26,813 nucleotides of DNA, taken from the NCBI GenBank assembly GCA_044350415.1, contig JBILHQ010000059.1, forward strand, positions 1-26,813, in the 5' to 3' direction. Of this stretch, positions 1 to 5,955 are shown in pieces. The translations under genes were made by a program, and so were the position numbers. Every line of letters starts with the position of its first letter. Position 1 is the first letter of the stretch. Below the pieces are notes generated by a model. It saw only the letters and a list, made by a program, of their open reading frames with translations. It was not told the origin of the DNA and did no database searches. This DNA comes from M3007 sp044350415. Its GTDB lineage: Bacteria > Bacteroidota > Bacteroidia > Chitinophagales > Saprospiraceae.

Positions 1-190
1 CAGCTCCCATTTAGTATAATTTATATGAGGTGATTTTTCAAATTGACAAATGCATCAAACTTGTTTGAGTTGCCACAAGTGACCATTGTCCCTAAAACGC
101 AGTGCATTCATCTCATGGCGAAACTGCACAAAAGTGAACATCCAGGGTTGATTCACCTAACTTTTGATATGTACAAAACATGTACAATTG
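1..190 (+). repeat. Repeat R1, copy A (190-bp dispersed repeat)
   Basis: First of three near-identical copies of a ~190-bp sequence; the others begin at 5040 and 5407. It starts at the window edge with CAGCTCCCAT, the right arm of a hairpin whose left arm is visible only for the other copies. A frame beginning with TTG at 43 encodes MTNASNLFELPQVTIVPKTQ and stays open in every copy, but the copies differ at scattered positions that often change the amino acid (Cys/Trp, His/Arg, Gly/Glu). The frames then diverge completely after the shared block. It ends in a dyad of two TGTACA boxes (169-186). I read it as a non-coding or relic mobile repeat, although a short captured N-terminal coding fragment cannot be excluded. 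Confidence 0.8.
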
Positions 191-559
191 GGCTATGTCT
201 GCATTTTGTACCTCAAGGGGCAAAAAATAAATTCGCCAAAGTTTCTGCTTTCCATCCTGAGGAAAGTATAACTATTTCTTAGCTGGATTTTATCCCTTTA
301 GAAAATAAAAGAACTGAGTGAAAAAGTATTATTTTGAAATTTCTCAAGACAACAAGACACATGCGATGATCCCCCAAATTCTAGGACTCAAGATCTGTTT
401 TTTTATTGTGGATTTAACAAGCGTACGTTTATTGCAAGGCCGCAAGGCGCTGCCAAATTGATTTTCAACCTATCAACCTAATCTTGCTATGGATACTTAA
501 GCAGTAACTGTTAAAAAATAACTTCACTTAAAATCAGGTACAAGTGTGCCCAAAAATTT
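191..559. other. Intergenic stretch, no gene seen
   Basis: AT-rich sequence between repeat R1 copy A and the end of the oxidoreductase gene. No convincing reading frame is present apart from the tail of the R1 frame (to 282). A GC-richer patch near 435-460 (GCAAGGCCGCAAGGCGCTGC) stands out but has no clear partner. I see no strong terminator for the minus-strand oxidoreductase. Confidence 0.5.
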
Positions 560-2074
560 TTAACCGTTACCAAGAGCTTGTATTTCAGCTTCTAACTTCT
601 GATATTCCTCAGGTGAATTGCCTTCGATTGGATTTGTCCCTTTCCCCTGCAAATAAGAGACAACTTGAGTACTAACTAATGAAGCACATTGATTGGATAA
701 CGTCCAACCCAAAAAGCCATGACCTTCATTTAAAAAAGAGTTTTTAGGCCCTTTCTGACCAAGAACAGGCTTACCTTTTGCGGAATAAGGCCTTTCACAA
801 CCAGTTTTTTTAATATCTAAATCTTGTCTAAATTTATAGTTGGCATCTACAGCTGAGGAGTCTCTTAATTGAGGCATAACCTCCATTAAGGCCTGCTCTA
901 AAATACCTATGTTTCTTTTAGCTCCTTCGGTAGTTATGTCGGTATTCGACTGGTTTGGTTCGGATGTACCTGCTGCTCTATAGTAAAGTTTGCCATTGTG
1001 CTCGACTACGGTTGTAGTTAACACATGGTTTTTAGGACTATTTCTAAGCGCGATATTCTGTAAACTCTTTCGCTCAGGTTCTAAATTAAATATTTTAAAA
1101 TCTTGTTCAGGAACTTCTACATCAATCGTGTATCCTTTAAATGACATTGTTGGAATGTGCCCCCCTTTTTTACTAATAGGATGAGTTTCCTTACCAAATG
1201 TATAAGATGCCCCAGTTGCCCATATAACTGCATCAACTTGTATGTTCGAGCTATCGGGATTTTCCGTAATTAAGTGGGTAACAATTTCATTGTCAACTAT
1301 CACATCTACAACTTTAGCAGCATATATAACCTTTCCTCCCAATTGATTAAAACAATCCGCAAAAAATCTTGTTAATTTACCTATATCTGCATTGATTGCA
1401 GGATCATTTAACATAAATTTTGTTTTTCGTGGGAGTCTTGAAACTTGAGAATCAATTTTTATAGCCTCATCCCACGATATTTCTTTTATGAGTATATCGC
1501 CATCAGGATTGAGTTCGGCAAGATGTTCGGGTCTATGTTTGGATATTACCTCTTTCCCTTCGTCAGTTAACCATTCATTTGCTTCAGTAACAAATTTTTC
1601 TGATGCTCTTATGGCTTCTTCAAACTCTTTTTCTTGGCCTGGTGGAAAGCAATGTAATACGCCCGTATTATTTAAAGGCGCTACAAATCCTTTTTTTTCT
1701 AACTTTTCGATCATCTTTAGCAATTTTATATGAGAAGCTAAACGCATTTTTCTGTATTCAACCGAATCTGATATTCCGGCATCAAGATTTTCTGGCGTAT
1801 TATATGTACTTCTGTATTCTCTTGCAAAAGCACCTTCTGGTTTTTGGGTATCGCTTAATTTTTTAATTTCTAGATCTTCCGAGCCTTCCTTTGATGGGCC
1901 TGTAACTTTAAATGGAGAGCTTATTCCCACGTGGTTATTACTTGTAACTTTTCCTGCCTGAGCATTTGCTTCAAGCAACGTTACTCGAATATTATCGTCA
2001 TTGCGTAACACTAAATCTAATGCTTGTATCACACCGACAATCCCGGCACCCACAATACAAATGTTCATGGCCAT
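560..2074 (-). CDS. FAD-dependent oxidoreductase, DAO/DadA-like amino acid oxidase or dehydrogenase
   Basis: A 504-residue protein that opens with a Rossmann FAD-binding motif, IVGAGIVG (GxGxxG at residues 9-14), with the ribose-binding acidic residue in LLEA (Glu35). The C-terminal part carries the D-amino-acid dehydrogenase signature: CERPYSAKGKPVLG from residue 426 and NEGHGFLGWTLS around 449-460, where the family has RPxxxDGxPxIG and NxGHGxxGWT. Members oxidise amines or amino acids to imines, passing electrons to oxygen or to a membrane acceptor. No signal peptide is visible, so it is probably cytoplasmic. ATG codons at residues 1 and 3 are both possible starts, with no clear Shine-Dalgarno. 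It lies 279 bp downstream of a same-strand aminotransferase, which suggests joint amino-acid metabolism, although a structured fold-back element separates them. The substrate cannot be told from sequence. Base composition is AT-rich compared with genes after 9 kb. Confidence 0.85.
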   Translation of the reverse strand: MAMNICIVGAGIVGVIQALDLVLRNDDNIRVTLLEANAQAGKVTSNNHVGISSPFKVTGPSKEGSEDLEIKKLSDTQKPEGAFAREYRSTYNTPENLDAGISDSVEYRKMRLASHIKLLKMIEKLEKKGFVAPLNNTGVLHCFPPGQEKEFEEAIRASEKFVTEANEWLTDEGKEVISKHRPEHLAELNPDGDILIKEISWDEAIKIDSQVSRLPRKTKFMLNDPAINADIGKLTRFFADCFNQLGGKVIYAAKVVDVIVDNEIVTHLITENPDSSNIQVDAVIWATGASYTFGKETHPISKKGGHIPTMSFKGYTIDVEVPEQDFKIFNLEPERKSLQNIALRNSPKNHVLTTTVVEHNGKLYYRAAGTSEPNQSNTDITTEGAKRNIGILEQALMEVMPQLRDSSAVDANYKFRQDLDIKKTGCERPYSAKGKPVLGQKGPKNSFLNEGHGFLGWTLSNQCASLVSTQVVSYLQGKGTNPIEGNSPEEYQKLEAEIQALGNG

Positions 2075-2130
2075 AAAATATGTTTTTTATTGTTAAACTT
2101 GTTAAAAATCGACTAGCTTTCTTGTTTTTT

Positions 2131-2289
2131 ATAGCCACCGCGAAGTGGTTTTGTAATTGCTCGGTTTCCCTCCGCCCCGCTGACTGCGTTGTAAAGCCTC
2201 GCCGATGCGCTGCATCGCCTGTGTTTTACGCCTTGTCAACGGAACTGATGAAAACCGATCATTTTACAAAACCACTTCGCGGTGACTAT
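2131..2289. repeat. Fold-back element with ~39-bp inverted arms
   Basis: The arms 2131-2169 and 2251-2289 are inverted copies: the outer 26 bases match with one mismatch (core CCGCGAAGTGGTTTTGTAA and its complement) and the next 13 match less well. A second nested structure sits inside: GTTGTAAAGC near 2189 against TTTTAC/GTCAAC near 2224-2240, closing on a perfect small hairpin CGATGC-GCT-GCATCG near 2202-2216. The element lies between the aminotransferase stop and the oxidoreductase start. It could be a MITE, a processed RNA structure in the shared transcript, or a strong attenuating terminator. No open frame inside it looks coding. Confidence 0.75.
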
Positions 2290-2353
2290 AATTGCACGGA
2301 TAAAATTGCGTCTCAATCACAACAATACTATCCTCAATATGAAAGGATAACAT

Positions 2354-3937
2354 TTAAGTTGCCAAACTGGTATTTAATTTACTTTCCGGCTCAAAAATAC
2401 TACCCCGATTCATATCTACAATTATATTATTCTCAATTCTATTTAAAACCTCATTTATTCTATGATAATCAAAATCTCGCTGATATACATCATAGCAACA
2501 CGAAATATTGATTCTTAAATTAATACCTGTAATGCCTGATTTAGAGGCATCTCCTAACACTATTCGTCCTGAAGTTAAAAAATATTTTTGCAATTCTTCA
2601 CTATCTTTAATATCAACCTTTTTAAGGAGTTGCTCATGTACAGTTATGACGCTCCAAAAGCCTTGTTTTAACGGCGCAGTAAAAATAATAGCATTTTGTC
2701 CATCCAGTTCTTTTTTGAATTTGCTATTTATTTTATTAATTTTTTCAATAAAAAAATCTCTTCTCCTTTTAAGTTCTTTACGAATCTCCTCATAATAGCT
2801 TTCAGGAGTTTTGTCTATTAACGCCACACCACAATATATAGCATCTTTTTGAACACATGGATGGTGTTTCTCTAAGTATGAAACAGTAGCCTCATACCAT
2901 AATTTATCGCCTGTTGTTCCTACCCCAACTCTAAAAGATTTTACATTAATGGTTTTTGAAGAACCAGTGATAGTCATCACATGATTGTGGAGACTTTCTT
3001 TTTTACCATTAAAATTAATGGCTAATAGTGAAGCAATCGGTATATGTTTATCGACTAATTTTGATAAAAGTTCATCACTAATCGTGGGGATTTTATACTT
3101 GACAATCATGTTGGCAATGTCTTGTAGATCCTCCTTGCTGCATGGCTGAGTTATAGGATTGTTTGGGTTTGTAAATAGCAGGAGAGCTATATTGTTTTGT
3201 CGATATTCCGCTATTAAAGCTTTCTTTTGGCTTTCGTCTATTCTTTCTTTAAAGGCATCAAATTCCTCATTAGTTAAATATCTATTTTTGACTTTCAAAG
3301 CATTAAATAGAAGAGTGTTTTCAAATGTACTCCCCTTTAAACTAAAATCATTTTTAGGATTTGTTGGAATCACTTTTATCTCACCGCCGAACAGTTCGTG
3401 ATAGAAACCATGTCGAATATAATATCCTTGAGGAACCAAGACATGTATTTCACTATTTTTAACAAAAACCCCTTCATCCTTTAATTTATCTTCAAATTTT
3501 TGAAACAATCTTTCATTTTTCAACAAATTTCGTTCTATTTTATCAAAGTCATTTTGATTATTCTTTGAATATGCATTATCCTCTACCACAACTTCAAGTC
3601 CATTATTAATTGCTTTATTAATTAGTATTTTAATTTTTTGTCTTTTAATAGCAACAGCAAAAGCAGCTTTTGTTGCAGTTGTGCAGCTTCTTGTGACGGC
3701 AAAAATATCACTGCAATCAGTTTTAAACGGTATCTTTTCATCAAAAAGCCTTTTACCAACTTCTCTTAGAATTAGTGGATTTTGTTTTGTATCATCCAGA
3801 CAAAGGGAAATTCCGTTTAAATCAGTTAGTTGATTCGATTGTGACAATTCAAAAGCCTGTATTGCTGACGCAAGGGCCTCTGGATGAGGTTTAAAGCCTG
3901 TATCTCCGGAACTTAAATCTATAATTTCTACTGTCAT
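2354..3937 (-). CDS. Fold-type I PLP aminotransferase (class I/II), unusually long
   Basis: A 527-residue protein with the ordered class I/II aminotransferase motifs: a turn near residues 80-97 (VTRSCTTATKAAF) for phosphate/cofactor binding, TNPNNPI at 256-262 with the cofactor-contacting Asn, ISDE at 286-289 (Asp288 for the pyridine nitrogen), ITGSSK with Lys328 as the likely Schiff-base lysine, and SFRVG with Arg336. A C-terminal INLRINIS segment supplies the usual carboxylate-binding Arg. It is about 130 residues longer than typical members; the extra length is a charged Lys/Glu-rich stretch around residues 125-240. The protein should be cytoplasmic and transfer an amino group between an amino acid and a 2-oxo acid, but the substrate is unknown. 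The ATG start follows a repeated leader shared with the pentapeptide gene. Strongly AT-rich, suggesting transfer. Confidence 0.85.
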   Translation of the reverse strand: MTVEIIDLSSGDTGFKPHPEALASAIQAFELSQSNQLTDLNGISLCLDDTKQNPLILREVGKRLFDEKIPFKTDCSDIFAVTRSCTTATKAAFAVAIKRQKIKILINKAINNGLEVVVEDNAYSKNNQNDFDKIERNLLKNERLFQKFEDKLKDEGVFVKNSEIHVLVPQGYYIRHGFYHELFGGEIKVIPTNPKNDFSLKGSTFENTLLFNALKVKNRYLTNEEFDAFKERIDESQKKALIAEYRQNNIALLLFTNPNNPITQPCSKEDLQDIANMIVKYKIPTISDELLSKLVDKHIPIASLLAINFNGKKESLHNHVMTITGSSKTINVKSFRVGVGTTGDKLWYEATVSYLEKHHPCVQKDAIYCGVALIDKTPESYYEEIRKELKRRRDFFIEKINKINSKFKKELDGQNAIIFTAPLKQGFWSVITVHEQLLKKVDIKDSEELQKYFLTSGRIVLGDASKSGITGINLRINISCCYDVYQRDFDYHRINEVLNRIENNIIVDMNRGSIFEPESKLNTSLAT

Positions 3938-4036
3938 GTTGTTTCATTGCCCACGCATAACGCTTCGCTTGGCAGTGCTGCGCCCTACTTTCTTCCCAAA
4001 GCGGAGGGGTGTTCAGGTGATGCCCCTTTTAGTTTT
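3938..4036 (-). promoter_or_regulatory. Repeated leader L1 upstream of the aminotransferase
   Basis: About 100 bp immediately before the aminotransferase ATG is nearly identical to the sequence before the pentapeptide gene (4905-5005), including the bases touching the start codon (AACAACATG on the minus strand) and the plus-strand block GGCAGTGCTGCGCCCTACT. It contains an inverted pair, CTTCGCTTGG near 3964 against CCAAAGCGGAG near 3997. It also holds a hairpin at 4005-4027 (AGGGGTGT/ATGCCCCT) followed by a T-run on the plus strand. A shared promoter/5'-UTR or a recombination sequence would both explain the conservation. Confidence 0.6.
4005..4033 (+). terminator. Hairpin plus T-run, first of four copies
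   Basis: The stem AGGGGTGT...ATGCCCCT (with G-T pairs) is followed by TTTT-A-G-TTTTT, a rho-independent-type arrangement in plus orientation. The same hairpin recurs at 4973-4995, 5339-5361 and 8488-8510, each with a longer T-run. No plus-strand gene ends just before it, so it may insulate the minus-strand genes or be part of the repeat rather than a dedicated terminator. Confidence 0.45.
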
Positions 4037-4043
4037 TGCTTGT

Positions 4044-4127
4044 GCCCAACGGTTGCATGGATGCTGCCCTGCCTGGGCTTTGAGTGCCGGGCATGGGCCG
4101 CGTAACCGACCATGCAAACCGTTGGGC
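4044..4127. other. Inverted repeat resembling an integron attC site
   Basis: An 84-bp element bounded by GCCCAAC (4044-4050) and GTTGGGC (4121-4127), which fit the attC core-site consensus RYYYAAC and GTTRRRY. The arms continue as GGTTGCATGG and CCATGCAAACC, complementary except for one extra A, like the extrahelical base of attC sites. The interior is GC-rich with alternative small stems. The size is within the attC range. Against it, the spacer next to the core boxes is paired (GG/CC), whereas true attC sites usually have an unpaired central spacer there. No integron integrase is in the window, and no second clear site was found. It could equally be a MITE or REP-like palindrome. Confidence 0.35.
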
Positions 4128-4224
4128 GGGTTTCATTGCTGTTCAAATACAGCCACAAAAGGGGGGATGCTACAATCCTATTGCTCATGGCTGTTCAAAT
4201 GCACCTCATAGGTGGGGGGGGAGG

Positions 4225-4347
4225 CTACCGTATGACTCCATCCTGGTTGGCTCCATCAAGGTTGGCTCCGCTAAGGTCGGCTCCGTAAAGGACGGCTCCG
4301 CTAAGGTCGGCTCCTCTAAGGGTGACGGCGGCGGTTCCGCCGGTCAT
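4225..4347 (-). pseudogene. Pentapeptide-repeat fragment, detached 3' part
   Basis: A 40-codon frame beginning ATG at 4347 encodes MTGGTAAVTLRGADLSGAVL and continues with further pentapeptides (YGADL, SGANL, DGANQ) to a TAG at 4225-4227. It starts 11 bases after the stop of the upstream pentapeptide-repeat gene but in a different frame. The simplest reading is that it is the displaced C-terminus of that gene, cut off by an insertion or deletion among its repeats. Independent translation from its own ATG is possible but less likely. Confidence 0.6.
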
Positions 4348-4860
4348 TTCACGTGGCGCTAATAGAGATACTTCCCGGTGGCTCCGTCAAGGTTGGCTCC
4401 GCGAATGTCGGCTCCGCTAAGGTCGGCTCCGCAAAGGTCGGCTCCGCTAAGGTTGGCTCCGCTAAGGTTGGCTCCGATAAGGTCGGCTGCGCGAAGGTCG
4501 GCTCCGCGAAGGTCGGCTCCGCTAAGGTCGGTTCCTTTAAAGTGGGCTTCGCTAAGGTGGGCTACGGTAAGGTCGGCATAGGTAAGGTTGGCTCGGCTAA
4601 GGTCGACTTTGACAAGGTCGGCTTCGCGAAGGTTGGCTCGGCTAAGGTTGGCTTCGCGAAGGTTGGCGCCGCGAAACCGACCTTCGCTAAGGCTGGCTCC
4701 GCTAAGGTTGGCTCGGCTAAGGTTGGCTTCGCCAAACTTGGCTCGGCTAAGGTCAGCTGCGCTAAGGTCGGCTCGGCTAAGGTCGGCTCCGCTAAGGTCG
4801 GCTTCGCGAAGGTCGGCTTCGCGAAGGTCGGCTCCGCGAAGGTTGGCTCCGCTAAAGTTT
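4233..4860. repeat. 15-bp tandem repeat array encoding pentapeptides
   Basis: Roughly forty degenerate units of the plus-strand form GGCTCCGCTAAGGTC run through this stretch, interrupted once at about 4321-4375. This is the DNA behind the pentapeptide protein and its detached fragment. Such arrays are prone to slippage and unequal exchange, which would explain the frame break at 4348-4358. Confidence 0.85.
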
Positions 4861-4904
4861 CTTTTCCCTCTGGCGTATGCCGCCAGTAATTCTTGTACTA
4901 TCAT
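4359..4904 (-). CDS. Pentapeptide-repeat protein
   Basis: A 181-residue protein whose N-terminus, MIVQELLAAYARGKRNFSGA, is typical of the family. About thirty tandem A(D/N)LxX pentapeptides follow (ANLRG, ADLRE, ADLSG, ADLSR and so on), expected to fold into a right-handed quadrilateral beta-helix. Such proteins are often DNA mimics or scaffolds, but no specific role can be assigned here. I chose the ATG at 4904 because it lies at the conserved end of the repeated leader; a GTG six codons upstream (4922) is an alternative. The product ends abruptly in ATGKYLY, while repeat-coding DNA resumes in another frame 11 bp later, so the present C-terminus is probably secondary. The opposite strand is also open with KVGSA repeats; that is a by-product of the 15-bp periodicity. 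GC-rich against AT-rich neighbours. Confidence 0.85.
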   Translation of the reverse strand: MIVQELLAAYARGKRNFSGANLRGADLREADLREADLSGADLSRADLSAADLSRAKFGEANLSRANLSGASLSEGRFRGANLREANLSRANLREADLVKVDLSRANLTYADLTVAHLSEAHFKGTDLSGADLRGADLRAADLIGANLSGANLSGADLCGADLSGADIRGANLDGATGKYLY

Positions 4905-5005
4905 GTTGTTTTTATTGCCCACGAATAACGCTTCGTTTGGCAGTGCTGCGCCCTACTGGTTTCCTAAAGCGGAGGGGTGTTCGGGTGATGCCCCTTTTTG
5001 TTTTT
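4905..5005 (-). promoter_or_regulatory. Repeated leader L2 upstream of the pentapeptide gene
   Basis: Second copy of the leader at 3938-4036, ending at the ATG in the same way. It carries the hairpin at 4973-4995 (AGGGG...CCCCT) with a T-run on the plus strand, the block GGCAGTGCTGCGCCCTACT, and ATAACGCTTCG near the gene. Conservation from the start codon outward implies that the leader is copied as a unit with, or ahead of, different genes. Confidence 0.6.
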
Positions 5006-5039
5006 TTTCCAGATGGGTGCTGTACCGCATCTTCTGACA

Positions 5040-5225
5040 CAGCTCCCATTTAGTATAATTTATATGAGGTGATTTTTCAAATTGACAAATGCATCAAACT
5101 TGTTTGAGTTGCCACAAGTGACCATTGTCCCTAAAACGCAGTGGATTCATCTCATGGCGAAGCTGCGCAAAAGTGAACATCCAGAGTTGATTCACCTAAT
5201 TTTTGATATGTACAACGTATGTACA
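5040..5225 (+). repeat. Repeat R1, copy B
   Basis: Matches copy A (1-190) with a handful of substitutions, including TGC to TGG and GGG to GAG within the TTG-started frame. It ends in the dyad ATGTACAACGTATGTACA (5208-5225), which is also the first part of R2. Confidence 0.8.
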
Positions 5226-5374
5226 AATTGGGGGTCAGACAGTTTTGGGCTATTTTGGGGCCTTAAAAAGCGACCTCAAGTCTCCCTAAGCTTGAATGAA
5301 CGCGAAAGCTATCTAACTAATTGGGAGCACCAAAGCGGAGGGGGTGTTCGGGTGATGTCCCTTTTTGTTTTTTT
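5208..5374. repeat. Repeat R2, copy A (~165 bp)
   Basis: Begins at the TGTACA dyad and runs through CAGACAGTTTTGGGCTATTT, AAGCTTGAATGAACGCGAAA and TTGGGAGCACCAAAGCGGAG into the hairpin/T-run. It is almost identical to 8356-8520. The frame of R1 copy B reads into it for a short way and then stops, so no protein is conserved across R2. Confidence 0.8.
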
Positions 5375-5406
5375 TCCAGATGGGTGCTGTACCGCATCTT
5401 CTGACA

Positions 5407-5592
5407 CAGCTCCCATTTAGTATAATTTATATGAGGTGATTTTTCAAATTGACAAATGCATCAAACTTGTTTGAGTTGCCACAAGTGACCATTGTCCCTA
5501 AAACGCAGTGCATTCATCTCATGGCGAAACTGCGCAAAAGTGAACATCCAGGGTTGATTCACCTAGTTTTTGATATGTACAACGTATGTACA
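5407..5592 (+). repeat. Repeat R1, copy C
   Basis: Third copy of R1, closest to copy A in the coding-like part. It ends with the dyad ATGTACAACGTATGTACA (5575-5592). The TTG-started frame here runs on to 5874 (141 codons) into unique AT-rich sequence, but the added residues look like random AT-rich translation and I do not call it a gene. A further TGTACATG lies 25 bp beyond. Confidence 0.8.
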
Positions 5593-5682
5593 AAATCTGT
5601 AGAGAACCTGTACATGTTTTTTAAACGATTAAAAATCAAGCAATTAAAATATTGCCTAAAAAAAACCTACAAAGCAACGTAT

Positions 5683-5704
5683 CCCTGTGGGCATGCCCAC
5701 AGGG
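5683..5704. repeat. 22-bp perfect palindrome
   Basis: CCCTGTGGGCA is followed directly by its exact reverse complement, giving a gapless 22-base palindrome. There is no loop and no T-run after it, so it is not a classical terminator. It could be a protein-binding site or an element end. It lies between R1 copy C and the promoter region of the TPR regulator. Confidence 0.7.
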
Positions 5705-5807
5705 CAAACGCATTAAAATTATTGCTGAAATATAACAACAACATCATCAAGTCCTCGGAATCCCGAAAATTTACTGCATTTTTTTATGACAATAAAACCA
5801 AATCATG

Positions 5808-5815
5808 TAACTTTG
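5808..5815 (+). promoter_or_regulatory. Candidate Bacteroidota -7 box for the TPR regulator
   Basis: TAACTTTG fits the Bacteroidota -7 consensus TAnnTTTG. A T-rich stretch about 20-25 bases upstream (near 5779-5786) could serve as a weak -33 element. It would give a 5' leader of roughly 130 nt before the ATG at 5956. Consensus match only. Confidence 0.35.
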
Positions 5816-5955
5816 CATCCTTTTTCTATAGCGCAAAGGATGCGAAAAGAAAATGGCTGAACTTGCTGCTATAAACTGTCCTGACTTTTACAACAATGCT
5901 GATTCAGAATGTTTGATTGATTTAATGTGGACGACTACTTAAACAGCACACTGCA

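Larger units (their letters stand above)
4970..5592. repeat. Tandem duplication with 367-bp period (hairpin + R1 + R2)
   Basis: The block running from GCGGAGGGGTGTTCGGGTGA through a T-run, a hairpin (ATGGGTGCTGT 5013-5023 against ACAGCTCCCAT 5039-5049), and repeat R1 is present twice. The R1 starts are at 5040 and 5407, exactly 367 bp apart. Between them lies one copy of R2. The second unit stops matching at about 5592. The pattern fits an unequal-exchange duplication across the shared hairpin/T-run sequence. Confidence 0.8.

Noticed and set aside
4233..4860. CRISPR-like tandem repeats
   Set aside because: Units are 15 bp, contiguous, degenerate and coding; there are no spacers.
4353..4889. 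Plus-strand open frame encoding KVGSA repeats
   Set aside because: It is the complement of the pentapeptide array; a 15-bp repeat without stops is open on several frames. The minus strand gives canonical A(D/N)LxX repeats with a typical N-terminus.
5449..5874. 141-codon gene extending from repeat R1 copy C
   Set aside because: The conserved part is the dispersed repeat and the extension is unique AT-rich sequence with no family resemblance; other copies end differently.
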